Positions 25,943-34,760 of a DNA stretch of 64,000 nt are shown piece after piece. How positions within the stretch are numbered: position 1 is the first letter of the stretch; the number at the start of each line of letters is the position of its first letter. This DNA is from an uncultured Pelagibacteraceae bacterium. GTDB taxonomy: Bacteria; Pseudomonadota; Alphaproteobacteria; Pelagibacterales; Pelagibacteraceae. Location: assembly GCA_902546765.1 (NCBI GenBank), contig CACCLG010000003.1:1-64000 (forward strand), in the 5' to 3' direction. The notes below the pieces were generated by a model that was not told where the DNA came from, did no database searches, and saw nothing but the letters and a program-made list of their open reading frames with translations. The translations under genes and the position numbers were made by a program.

Positions 25943-26293
25943 ATGAAAGTATCTGCAACAAATTCAGCGTTAAACTTATTATCTGAACTCCAGGAGAGAT
26001 ATGGTGAAAAATTAATGTTTCATCAATCTGGTGGATGCTGCGATGGTAGTGCACCCATGTGTTTTCAGGAGGGTGAATTTCCTTTAGGTGATAATGATGT
26101 AAAATTAGGAGAAATTGGGGGAGTGCCTTTTTATATGAATGGTGATCAGTATGAAAAATGGAAACATACTGATCTAACAATTGATGCTGTTAAAGGAATA
26201 GGTGGAATGTTTTCATTGGATAATGGAACAGGTCGCAGATTCCTGACTAAATCAGAAATCTGCTTAGTTGTAGATAACGACGAAAAAAAATAA
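25943..26293 (+). CDS. DUF779 family protein
   Basis: A 116-residue protein of the DUF779 family, marked by MFHQSGGCCDGSAPMCFQEG, a Cys-rich motif that could bind metal or a thiol compound, and the C-terminal SLDNGTGRRFLTKSEIC. These genes sit with acetaldehyde-type dehydrogenases in many bacteria; their biochemical role is not established. I place the start at ATG 25943 (MKVSATNSAL), which fits the family; the ATG at 25925 would lie in the hairpin stem. It converges on the GYD gene after 4 bp. Confidence 0.82.
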   Translation: MKVSATNSALNLLSELQERYGEKLMFHQSGGCCDGSAPMCFQEGEFPLGDNDVKLGEIGGVPFYMNGDQYEKWKHTDLTIDAVKGIGGMFSLDNGTGRRFLTKSEICLVVDNDEKK

Positions 26294-26297
26294 TTAC

Positions 26298-26615
26298 CTA
26301 TTGTCCTGGTGGTTTATAACCTATCTGACTTGCTTTAGTTGTAGCTTTCGTAAAGTCTATTGCCTCTAACATTGTCATATTCTTAACAGCACCAGATGCT
26401 TCAACAACTAATTTAATTGCAGCAAAATTTTCAAACGCTCCAATATCAGTCACAACAATAAAATCATATGAACCTCTAACGATGTCCATACTATGAATTG
26501 TTCCACCAACTGCTTTTGTTAATTGTTCTACAACTGCTTTTCTATCACTTGTAGGATCCTTCATGAAACCTTGAAAAGCTTTTTCTGTGTAGTTACCCAT
26601 TATATATGCTTTCAT
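26298..26615 (-). CDS. GYD-domain protein
   Basis: A 105-residue protein of the GYD family, with YIMGNYTEKAFQGFMKDP, then DIVRGSYDFIVVTDIGAFEN holding the signature G-[ST]-YD and the C-terminal GYKPPGQ. These small ferredoxin-like-fold proteins are of unknown function. A good ribosome-binding site (AAAGGAG) precedes the ATG on the minus strand. It lies downstream of the fdsA gene's 3' end region only by proximity; its own start is at 26615, 69 bp from the fdsA stop, so it could be the last gene of the formate dehydrogenase transcript. Confidence 0.82.
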   Translation of the reverse strand: MKAYIMGNYTEKAFQGFMKDPTSDRKAVVEQLTKAVGGTIHSMDIVRGSYDFIVVTDIGAFENFAAIKLVVEASGAVKNMTMLEAIDFTKATTKASQIGYKPPGQ

Positions 26616-26684
26616 TATAACTCCTTTTTTTTTAAAAATATTTTAACCTAAAAAATAAAATTTTAAAAATTTTTGGAGAATTTT

Positions 26685-29459
26685 TTAATTTCTTACAATT
26701 TCAGCTTGTTTTTCGGATGGAGAAATTTCTGTTTTAAATTTATTTGATATTTTTTGAACTTGAACTGCAGAAACTTTATATTCTGCACATTTTGTCTCTT
26801 CATCTTTACCATCACCTGTAACCATATTGACCATGTGTTCTGGAAAATGGAAAGTTGTGAATACAATTCCCTCTTTTACTTTATCTGTTACCTCAACTTT
26901 TAATGAAACCTCACCTCTACCTGAATAAAGTCTTGCTATATCGCCGTTATTTAATTCTCTTTCTTTAGCATCTATAGGGTTTACTAATAATATATCTTCA
27001 TCAACAATATTTAAATTTTTAGTTCTTCTTGTCATAGTTGCTGCATTATAATGCTGTAAAACTCTACTAGTGGTAAGAATTAGTGGATACTCTTTAATAT
27101 TATTTTTGATTTCTGTAGACTCCTTCCAGTCAAAAGACTTTAATCTTCCTTTTCCAAGTTTAAACTCTTTTTCATGTAAAATTTTTGTATCTGTTCCATC
27201 TTCTTTTACAGGCCATTGTAATCCAAGTTTACCAAGTCTTTCTCTTGTAATTCCTTTAAAGAATGGAACAACATCTGCAACTTCTGCTAATACTTGATCG
27301 GCATCATAAGTTGGCTGATCATATCCAAGCTTTTGCATCATTTCAGTAACAATGACACCATCTGGTTTTGTGCCTTGTAAAGGTTCAGCGGCTTTATTTA
27401 CTCTTTGAACTCTTCTTTCTGTGTTTGTAAAAGTACCGTCTTTTTCTAAAAATGTTGTTCCTGGAAGAACTACATCTGCTAATTTAGCTGTTTCACTCAT
27501 AAATATCTCTTGAACAACTAATAAATCTAAAGACTCCATTGCTTTAATTACATGCGCACTATTTGGATCAGTTTGAACAATATCTTCTCCAATAATCCAT
27601 AATCCTTTAACTTCCTTATTTATTGCTGCATCAAATATTTCTGGGATTTTCAATCCAGCTTTTGTTGGGTGGACTGCACCATATTTATCAGTGTAAAAAT
27701 CTTGAATTTTTTTATCAGCTACTGGGAAATAACCAGCACCTTGGTGAGGTTGGCACCCCATATCTGCAGCCCCTTGAACATTGTTCTGACCTCTTAAAGG
27801 ATTAACTCCAACACCTCTTCTTCCTATGTTGCCAGTAATCATTGCAAGGTCTGCAATCAACATCACAGTTTTAGAACCTTGTTCGTGCTCAGTAACTCCT
27901 AAACCATGGAACTCCATAGAATTTTTTGCTGTTGCATATGCAATGGCTGCTTCTTTAACTAATTGTTTATCAACACCAGCAACACTTGCTAGATGATCAA
28001 TATCTAAACTATTAATGTGATTTAAAAATTCATCAAACCCTTCAGTTCTGTTTTCAACAAAATCTTTATTTAGTAAGTTTCCTTTAACAATGTAGTAAAG
28101 CATCATGTTTAGTACAGCAACGTTTGTTCCAGGTCTTAATCTAATATGATAGTCAGCAAGTTTAGCAATATCAGTAGTAATTGGATCAAGTACAATTAAT
28201 TTTTTACCTTTCATAACCTGTTGTTTAATTTTTGCACCAGTTACAGGATGAGCATTAGTTGGATTTGCACCAATTACTAAAAATAAATCAGCGTGATAAA
28301 TATCTTCTGTGGAGTTGGTTGCTGCTCCAGTTCCAAAAGTTTGTTGCATTCCCCATGCAGTTGGCGAATGACAAATTCTTGCACAGCAATCTATATTATT
28401 TGTTCCAATTGCTGCTCTTATCATTTTTTGAAACACATAATTTTCCTCATTAGTGCATCTTGCTGAAGAAATACCAGCAATAGCATCTGGGCCACTCTCG
28501 TTTTTAATCTTTTCTAATTTTTGCTTTATATATTCGTAAGCATCATCCCAAGAAGCTTCTTCAAATTTTCCATTTTTCTTAATCAAAGGACTTCTTAGTC
28601 TGTCTGGGTGATCATAAAAACCAAATGCATATCTTCCTTTGATACATGTATGTCCTGCGTTTACCTCAGTTTCTTTTGGGGTATCTATTGCAACAACTTT
28701 TCCATCTTTTACAGAGGTCTCTAAATTACAACCAACACCGCAGTATGAACATGTAGTTCTAACTTTTTTATCAACTTTTACAGATTTAGATTGAAATACA
28801 TCTGAAATAGCATCTGTTGGACAAGTGTGAGCGCAAGCACCGCAAGATACACATGATGAGTCTCCAAAGAGCATATCATTATCAGTAGTAATTCTAGACT
28901 CAAATCCTCTTCCACTCATTGTCAAAACAAATGAACCTTGAATTTCATCACATGCTCTTACACATCTTCCACAATTTATACAGTTGTCCAAATTCATTCT
29001 CATGTAAGAGTGAGAAGTATCTTTTGGAGTTCCTTTATGTTGTTTAGGGTTGTTATATCTATGGTCGCTTATTCCTAAGTCATTTGCTACAGTTTGAAGT
29101 TCACAATTTTTATCTACTTCACAAGTATCACAATTCATTGGATGGTCTGTTAAAACTAACTCGACAATGTTTTTTCTTAAATTTTGTAATCCCTCATTGC
29201 TTGTAAATATGTGTTGGTTTTCCCCAACAGGTGTATGACATGATGCAACTACTTTAGTTGGACCGTCTTTTTCTAGAGCAACTTCAACAGAGCAAACTCT
29301 GCAAGCACCATAAGGTGCAAGGTTAGGGTCGTCGCATAGCGTTGGTACCTTCTTTTCTCCCAAATAACTTTTTACAAATTTTAAAATGGATGTATGATTT
29401 TGCCCTATTTCATAGGGTTTTCCATCTATATAGGCAATTTTTCTTTTTTCCGCACTCAT
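26685..29459 (-). CDS. fdsA: NAD-dependent formate dehydrogenase, molybdopterin catalytic subunit
   Basis: Oxidises formate to CO2 at a bis-MGD molybdenum centre. The 924-residue chain has an N-terminal [2Fe-2S] ferredoxin-like part (PYGACRVCSVEV), a His/Cys cluster motif (HPMNCDTCEVDKNCELQ), two [4Fe-4S] motifs (CINCGRCVRACDE, CVSCGACAHTCPTDA), then CSYCGVGCNLE and the molybdopterin region. The Mo ligand is Cys in CARICHSPT near residue 360, not selenocysteine. It fits the FdsA/FdhF NAD-linked type. Its start overlaps the fdsB stop as TAATG, so A is translated after B. Confidence 0.95.
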   Translation of the reverse strand: MSAEKRKIAYIDGKPYEIGQNHTSILKFVKSYLGEKKVPTLCDDPNLAPYGACRVCSVEVALEKDGPTKVVASCHTPVGENQHIFTSNEGLQNLRKNIVELVLTDHPMNCDTCEVDKNCELQTVANDLGISDHRYNNPKQHKGTPKDTSHSYMRMNLDNCINCGRCVRACDEIQGSFVLTMSGRGFESRITTDNDMLFGDSSCVSCGACAHTCPTDAISDVFQSKSVKVDKKVRTTCSYCGVGCNLETSVKDGKVVAIDTPKETEVNAGHTCIKGRYAFGFYDHPDRLRSPLIKKNGKFEEASWDDAYEYIKQKLEKIKNESGPDAIAGISSARCTNEENYVFQKMIRAAIGTNNIDCCARICHSPTAWGMQQTFGTGAATNSTEDIYHADLFLVIGANPTNAHPVTGAKIKQQVMKGKKLIVLDPITTDIAKLADYHIRLRPGTNVAVLNMMLYYIVKGNLLNKDFVENRTEGFDEFLNHINSLDIDHLASVAGVDKQLVKEAAIAYATAKNSMEFHGLGVTEHEQGSKTVMLIADLAMITGNIGRRGVGVNPLRGQNNVQGAADMGCQPHQGAGYFPVADKKIQDFYTDKYGAVHPTKAGLKIPEIFDAAINKEVKGLWIIGEDIVQTDPNSAHVIKAMESLDLLVVQEIFMSETAKLADVVLPGTTFLEKDGTFTNTERRVQRVNKAAEPLQGTKPDGVIVTEMMQKLGYDQPTYDADQVLAEVADVVPFFKGITRERLGKLGLQWPVKEDGTDTKILHEKEFKLGKGRLKSFDWKESTEIKNNIKEYPLILTTSRVLQHYNAATMTRRTKNLNIVDEDILLVNPIDAKERELNNGDIARLYSGRGEVSLKVEVTDKVKEGIVFTTFHFPEHMVNMVTGDGKDEETKCAEYKVSAVQVQKISNKFKTEISPSEKQAEIVRN

Positions 29460-31117
29460 TAATTATCTTTTACTATATCATTTTTAATTTCATCACCAAA
29501 ATACTTTAATATGTTCATTATGGGTGTTGGTATCGCTCCACAAAGCGCACATAAGCATCCTTTTTGCATGGTAACTAATAATTCATTCAAAAGTTTAAGT
29601 GGAATTTTAGATGTTCCTTTCTTTAACTGATCAAACATTTCTTTTCCTCTGTAAGATCCAATTCTTCCAGGAAAGCATTTTCCACATGACTCTTCAGCTG
29701 AAAACTCAAATAAGTGATGAATGTATTCAGCCATATTAAAATCTTTAGGAATACTAACAACACTCGCATGGCCTAACATAAAACCTGCTTTTGTAAACTC
29801 TTGGAAATCTAAATTTAGTTTTTCGATTTCTGATATAGGTACTACTCCACCTAAAGGTCCACCAATTTGGAATGCTTTTACATCTTCTTTGTATCCACCA
29901 CCATATTCTTCAAATATTTTTTTCATTGGTGTTCCCATATCAATCTCATAAACACCGGGATTATTAAAAAAACTATCTAGACAAACTAGTTTTGTTCCAG
30001 CAGATTTTTTATTTCCAACTGATGAAAATTTTTCTGCTCCATTTAGTAAAATTCCAGTTGCAGCTGCTAATGTTTCTACATTGTTAACTACAGTTGGTTT
30101 TTTGTATAATCCTTCTGTTACAGGGAATGGAGGTCTTACATCTACTTCTGCTCTTCTACCTTCAATAGATGCTATTAAAGCTGTTTCCTCTCCACAAATA
30201 TAAGCACCTTGTCCAATGCAAATATTCAAGTCAAAAGAAAATTCTGTTCCTAATATTTTTTCACCTAATAATCCTGCTTCTTTTAATGAATTAATACATC
30301 CATTAATTGCTTCAATTGATTTTGGATATTCACCTCTTATATAAAGTACTCCTTCATTGCTACCAATTACATAACCACAAACTATCATTCCAAATAACAC
30401 TTTAAGTGGTTGATCTTCCAATAAATATCTATCTGAGAAAGCACCAGAATCTCCTTCATCAGCATTACAAACTACATATTTTTTTTCTGATTTTGTTTTA
30501 CTACAGAAATCCCATTTCATTCCTGTTGGAAATCCTGCACCACCTCTACCTGTAAGATTAGAAGATAATAAAGATTTTATGATTTCTTTTTTATCCGTTT
30601 TAATAAATTTTTCTAAATGCTCTTCGAATTGATCAAAGTTTGATAATTTATCATCCATTAAAAAACTTGTTGTTGCAAAACTTTTTGAAAAGAATTTTTC
30701 TTGTTTTATTTTTTCACCTTTAATGATTTGATCTATTTGATTGATGTCATTACCTGCATAATTTTCTCCATCATAGTGAAACGCATGATTTTCATAGCAA
30801 TGGCCAAGACAAAACATCTCGCCAACTTTATCGTCACCTAATTTATCTTGTAATTTTTTCTTTAAAGGTTCTTGTGTACCTGCGCACATACAAGCACTTC
30901 CATTACATACAAAAGCTTTCTTCTCTCTGTGTGAGGGTCTTAAAAATTCGTAAAAACTTTCCGCTCCGTGAATAGTTGAAACACCCATTTTGTATTCTTC
31001 GGCTATTTCCTTCATTCCTGCATCATCTTTAGAATTCAAGGATCTGTCAGATAGCTTTTGAAATAGGTTATTTTTTAAGCCTATTCTTCCGGATAAATTA
31101 CTTATGTTTTTAGACAT
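29459..31117 (-). CDS. fdsB: NAD-dependent formate dehydrogenase, NADH-forming subunit
   Basis: A 552-residue NuoE-NuoF type fusion that passes electrons to NAD. The N-terminal third is a thioredoxin-like [2Fe-2S] domain with C71-x4-C76 and C103-x3-C107. The NuoF part follows with the FMN motif GRGGAGFPTGMKW, NADEGDSGAFSDRYLLE and the C-terminal [4Fe-4S] region ESCGKCFPGRIGSY and CLCALCG. No separate FdsG or FdsD gene is nearby, unlike the fdsGBACD layout of some proteobacteria, so the complex may be of two catalytic subunits. Confidence 0.93.
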   Translation of the reverse strand: MSKNISNLSGRIGLKNNLFQKLSDRSLNSKDDAGMKEIAEEYKMGVSTIHGAESFYEFLRPSHREKKAFVCNGSACMCAGTQEPLKKKLQDKLGDDKVGEMFCLGHCYENHAFHYDGENYAGNDINQIDQIIKGEKIKQEKFFSKSFATTSFLMDDKLSNFDQFEEHLEKFIKTDKKEIIKSLLSSNLTGRGGAGFPTGMKWDFCSKTKSEKKYVVCNADEGDSGAFSDRYLLEDQPLKVLFGMIVCGYVIGSNEGVLYIRGEYPKSIEAINGCINSLKEAGLLGEKILGTEFSFDLNICIGQGAYICGEETALIASIEGRRAEVDVRPPFPVTEGLYKKPTVVNNVETLAAATGILLNGAEKFSSVGNKKSAGTKLVCLDSFFNNPGVYEIDMGTPMKKIFEEYGGGYKEDVKAFQIGGPLGGVVPISEIEKLNLDFQEFTKAGFMLGHASVVSIPKDFNMAEYIHHLFEFSAEESCGKCFPGRIGSYRGKEMFDQLKKGTSKIPLKLLNELLVTMQKGCLCALCGAIPTPIMNILKYFGDEIKNDIVKDN

Positions 31118-31129
31118 ACTCTTTATAAA

Positions 31130-31969
31130 TTAGCTTAATACTACCCTTTTTTTATTATTATAAATATTAAAGCCACTTTCTTTTACAAAACCTAATAGAG
31201 TCATGTCAAAACGTTTAGCAAGATCCACTGCGAGACTCGTAGGCGCACCCACACCAGCCATAATACCAATATTTGCCATTAATCCCTTTTGAACTAGCTC
31301 AAAATTCAACCTTCCAGAGCAGGCAATAAACTGAGCTTTTATATTAAGCAGTCCATTTTGAATTGTATGACCTAACAATTTGTCTAAAGCATTATGTCTT
31401 CCAACATCTTCACGAGTCGCTATTACCGAACCTGCTTCATCAATTAATGCACTAGCATGAATTCCACCAGTTTTTGCAAACTCAGACTGTTCATTCATCA
31501 AGAGACTTGGAGATTTTAAAATTATTTCCTCTTTTATTTTTGGAAAATGTGAATCTAATTTATCATTTTTTAATACTTCAATTGAGTCTAATGAAGTCTT
31601 TCCACATACTCCACATGAAGAGTTTGTTACAAAGTTTCTTTTTAATTTACCAATATCTAAATTATCTGTTTTATTTATTGTAGCTTCAATAACGTTATGT
31701 AAATTATAATCTCCAACAGGATCACCAATGTGTTGAACGCTATCTATTTCATCCATATTCTCAATTATTCTTTCATTAAATAAAAATCCTCTAATTAAAT
31801 CTTCATCATTTCCAGGTGTCCTCATTGTTATAGATATATTTTGCGTTTCAATTTTTCCATTTTTTTTATATTTTAGACGCATTTCTAAAGGTTCCTCAAC
31901 AGATACAGCATCTTTTACAATTTCTTCTTTAGAACCTTTAATTTTTGATACGTTGTATTTTATATCCAT
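31130..31969 (-). CDS. fdhD: FdhD/FdsC formate dehydrogenase accessory sulfurtransferase
   Basis: Delivers sulfur to the molybdenum centre of formate dehydrogenase and binds its cofactor. The 279-residue protein carries the catalytic CxxC in NSSCGVCGKTS, then FAKTGGIHASALID, TREDVGRHNALDKLLGH and the GAPTSLAVDLAKRFDMTLLG C-terminal region. It is 12 bp upstream of fdsB on the same strand and overlaps the HPP gene upstream by 10 bases. Confidence 0.94.
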   Translation of the reverse strand: MDIKYNVSKIKGSKEEIVKDAVSVEEPLEMRLKYKKNGKIETQNISITMRTPGNDEDLIRGFLFNERIIENMDEIDSVQHIGDPVGDYNLHNVIEATINKTDNLDIGKLKRNFVTNSSCGVCGKTSLDSIEVLKNDKLDSHFPKIKEEIILKSPSLLMNEQSEFAKTGGIHASALIDEAGSVIATREDVGRHNALDKLLGHTIQNGLLNIKAQFIACSGRLNFELVQKGLMANIGIMAGVGAPTSLAVDLAKRFDMTLLGFVKESGFNIYNNKKRVVLS

Positions 31970-32433
31970 TTTTGAGGGTACTTTTTCTTTAATACAAACT
32001 TATTGATAACTATCCCAAATACCAAAACAATTATTGATCCAAGTATAATTGGACTTAACAAGTAATCGTAAGAAACACTTCCAATGATAACTATAATCGG
32101 ATTTCCTCCTGCTGGTGGATGAGTAACATCTATAAGTATCATTAAACCAACTCCTAAGCCCACACCTATCGGAATAGTTACATAAATTGGAAGTGGTACA
32201 AAATTTAAAACAATAATTCCAACAACAGATGTTAAAAAATGACCAAAAAATATATTTTTAGGCTGTGCAAAAGGACTTTCTGGAAATCCATACAATAAAA
32301 CCATTGATGATCCAAATGATGCAATTAAAAATAAACCATATGTAGTTTTGTAAGTTAAATAAGTTAAAGCGCCTATTGTGATTGCAGAAAAAAGTCCTGC
32401 TAGTAAAGATTTAATTAATTTATCTTTTTTCAT
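31960..32433 (-). CDS. HPP-family membrane protein
   Basis: A 157-residue protein with about four to five transmembrane helices and the family signature THPPAGGNPIIVIIG. HPP proteins are membrane proteins of poorly known role; some have been linked to nitrite transport in plastids and cyanobacteria. Here it sits between an IscU/NifU-like gene and fdhD, overlapping both, so a role tied to formate dehydrogenase (for example, formate or another small anion) is worth considering but is position-based. Confidence 0.82.
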   Translation of the reverse strand: MKKDKLIKSLLAGLFSAITIGALTYLTYKTTYGLFLIASFGSSMVLLYGFPESPFAQPKNIFFGHFLTSVVGIIVLNFVPLPIYVTIPIGVGLGVGLMILIDVTHPPAGGNPIIVIIGSVSYDYLLSPIILGSIIVLVFGIVINKFVLKKKYPQKWI

Positions 32434-32833
32434 GTGAAGATTTTAAGGCTTTTGCCAATGTTTTGAAAGGTAACAGAAGACACTCTTTTCTTGAGATATT
32501 TTTTTTATTAAAAAGTTTTTCTAATATTTTCCACTCTTTTGGAAATTTTTCAGATGCATTCTCAAAAAAATTATTAGTAATAGTTATAATTTCTCTCATT
32601 TTTTTAATAGACTTGTTTATAGACTTTTTTGACAAAATACTTGCTGAAGCTTGGCAGTAAATACATGATTTACATTCATAAGCAAAATCAGTAATTTTCT
32701 CACCTTTAATCATAAGACTAACATTCATTTCATCTCCACATAAAGGGTTTTTAAATTTAGCAAAATGAGAGCTTTCTTTTAAAACTTTATGATTTTTAGT
32801 ATCTGAAGCAATTTTTAAAATTTCTAAGTCCAT
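32420..32833 (-). CDS. IscU/NifU-like iron-sulfur scaffold protein
   Basis: A 137-residue protein related to the N-terminal domain of NifU and to SufU/IscU scaffolds. The cluster-ligand region is NPLCGDEMN, followed by the Cys-rich CKSCIYCQASASILS and a third Cys in SRKECLLLPF. It is the first gene of the minus-strand set that continues with HPP, fdhD, fdsB and fdsA, all overlapping or nearly so. Formate dehydrogenase carries many Fe-S clusters, so a dedicated scaffold or a redox helper is plausible. The start is 44 bp from the divergent mobA. Confidence 0.8.
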   Translation of the reverse strand: MDLEILKIASDTKNHKVLKESSHFAKFKNPLCGDEMNVSLMIKGEKITDFAYECKSCIYCQASASILSKKSINKSIKKMREIITITNNFFENASEKFPKEWKILEKLFNKKNISRKECLLLPFKTLAKALKSSHEKR

Positions 32834-32877
32834 TTATTGATCTTTATTAAAAAGATATATGACTTATATTTAATTTG

Positions 32878-33477
32878 ATGAGCGAAAACAATGTTTTGCC
32901 AGTCATATTAGCTGGTGGAAAATCAAGAAGGTTTGGTGGGAATAAAGCAAATGCCAAATTGGGAGATTTAACTTTAATCGATCATACAATTCAAAAACTT
33001 AAGAGTAGATTTAAAGAAATTTTAATCATCTCAAATGAGGAAAGTAACAAAGAAATAAGCAATGTTTTTTACTCAAATGATGTTATGGATGGACAGTTAG
33101 GACCTTTAGTTGGTGTTCTATCTTCAATGGAATGGATAATAGATAATTCAAAAAATTATAAGTGGATTATGACATTTCCTTGTGACACACCTTTTTTCAA
33201 AATTGAAATTATTGATCAAATGATGACCGCTCAAAGACACTCTAGTAAAAAATTATTTTTTTTAAAAAGTGGTGAAAAAAGACACAATATTTTTGGCTTA
33301 TGGTCAGCGGAGCTTAAAGATCAATTAAGAAAAGACTTAGAAGGAGGGGATAGAAAAGTTGAAGATTGGGCTAATAAAATTGGAACAGAAATAATTGAAT
33401 TAGATCCTAAAGACGATAATAGTTTTTTAAACATAAATACTAAAATAGATTTAGAGGAAGCGTCTAAAAAAATATGA
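32878..33477 (+). CDS. mobA: Molybdenum cofactor guanylyltransferase
   Basis: Attaches GMP from GTP to molybdopterin to make the guanine dinucleotide form that formate dehydrogenase needs. The 199-residue protein has the nucleotide-binding signature ILAGGKSRRFGGNKA, MDGQLGPLVGVLSSM and FPCDTPFF. I start at ATG 32878 (MSENNVLP), not the TTG one codon upstream. The gene's -10-like TATATT lies close to the start. The stop overlaps the moeA start as ATGA. Confidence 0.92.
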   Translation: MSENNVLPVILAGGKSRRFGGNKANAKLGDLTLIDHTIQKLKSRFKEILIISNEESNKEISNVFYSNDVMDGQLGPLVGVLSSMEWIIDNSKNYKWIMTFPCDTPFFKIEIIDQMMTAQRHSSKKLFFLKSGEKRHNIFGLWSAELKDQLRKDLEGGDRKVEDWANKIGTEIIELDPKDDNSFLNINTKIDLEEASKKI

Positions 33478-34715
33478 ATTCTTATAAAGCAGCTATAGGT
33501 AAATTGAATAACAATTCATTAAAAATCGGCAGTGAAATTGTTTCAATAAAAGATGCTTTAAATAGAATATCGAGCGAAGAGGTAATTGCTAAATCTGATT
33601 ATCCTGCTGATGATAATACAGCGTTCGATGGTTTTGCAGTAAATTCAAAAGAAACAAAAAATACATTTCAAAAGTTTAAAATTCTTAAAACTATTGCAGC
33701 AGGGGACAACCCTTATATTAAAAAAGTTTCAAAATTATCATGTATTGAGGTAATGACTGGTGCAATTATTAAAAAACCTTTTGATACCATTATTCCAATT
33801 GAGGATATTGAGTTTTTTCCAAGTAAACAAAATGCAAAATATATAATTATTAATAAAAAAATAAAAAAATCAGAATTTATTAGACCAAAAGGCTCAGATT
33901 ATAAAAAAGGAAATAAAATAATTAGAAAAGGAGAATTAATAAATCCTGCTCATATCTTATCTTTAAAAACGTTAGGTATAGATAAAGTCTTAGTTAAAAA
34001 GAAAGTAAATATAGTCTTTTATCCATCAGGAAATGAATTATCTGATAAAAAAAATATACCATCGTGGAAAATAAGAAATTCAAATACAATTTATTTAAAC
34101 TCTTTGATCAAAAGTTTACCCGTAAATTTTACAATTCAAAAAATCTTAAGAGATAAAGATCAAAAATTATTTAAAGAACAAATATCCAAACAATTAAAGT
34201 CTAAAACAGACATCTTAATTACTTCTGGAGCCGTCTCTAAAGGAAAATTTGATTTTATTCCGAGTATTATTAATCAATTTAAACTTAAAAGTCACTTTAA
34301 AGGAGTTGCAATTAGACCAGGAAAACCAATCATGTTTGCAAAATTTAATAATAACAAATGTTTTTTTGGTTTACCAGGCAATCCCATTTCCTCAGTTGCT
34401 TGTTTTAGATTTTTTGTAATTCCGTTGTTATTTAAATCTTTAGGTTTAAAAGTAGAAAAGCCAATATTTGCAAAACTAAAAAATAAATTTTCCAAAAAGA
34501 AAAAATTTACAAGATTTGTTAAAGGAAAAATAAGTTTTGACAAAAAAGGGTTTGTACAATTTGAGGTATTTGAGGGACAAGAGTCTTATAAAATCGAGCC
34601 TTTTGTTAAATCTAACGCTTGGGGTGTATTTAAAGATGGTGTTTCAGTATTCAATAAAGGAAATTTAATATATGTTTACTCAGCATCAGGTCTAAATGAA
34701 TTTTTGATCAACTAA
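33474..34715 (+). CDS. moeA: Molybdopterin molybdotransferase
   Basis: Inserts molybdate into adenylylated molybdopterin. The 413-residue protein shows the N-terminal YPADDNTAFDGFAVNS motif, EVMTGAIIKKPFDTIIPIED, ITSGAVSKGKFDFIPSII (a variation of the usual GGVS), AIRPGKPIMFAKFNN and FGLPGNPISSVACFRFFV. The gene forms a two-gene operon with mobA. No modABC molybdate transporter is in the window. The next gene begins 45 bp later and may have its own promoter. Confidence 0.93.
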   Translation: MNSYKAAIGKLNNNSLKIGSEIVSIKDALNRISSEEVIAKSDYPADDNTAFDGFAVNSKETKNTFQKFKILKTIAAGDNPYIKKVSKLSCIEVMTGAIIKKPFDTIIPIEDIEFFPSKQNAKYIIINKKIKKSEFIRPKGSDYKKGNKIIRKGELINPAHILSLKTLGIDKVLVKKKVNIVFYPSGNELSDKKNIPSWKIRNSNTIYLNSLIKSLPVNFTIQKILRDKDQKLFKEQISKQLKSKTDILITSGAVSKGKFDFIPSIINQFKLKSHFKGVAIRPGKPIMFAKFNNNKCFFGLPGNPISSVACFRFFVIPLLFKSLGLKVEKPIFAKLKNKFSKKKKFTRFVKGKISFDKKGFVQFEVFEGQESYKIEPFVKSNAWGVFKDGVSVFNKGNLIYVYSASGLNEFLIN

Positions 34716-34760
34716 TCGTATTTTCTTGTCTCAAATTTAAAATAAGATTAATAATTCGGG

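Noticed and set aside
25907-25945. Intrinsic terminator after the aldehyde dehydrogenase
   Set aside because: The hairpin is strong but the following bases are not a T run.
26685-29459. Selenocysteine in formate dehydrogenase
   Set aside because: The active-site codon encodes Cys (CARICHSPT) and there is no in-frame TGA.
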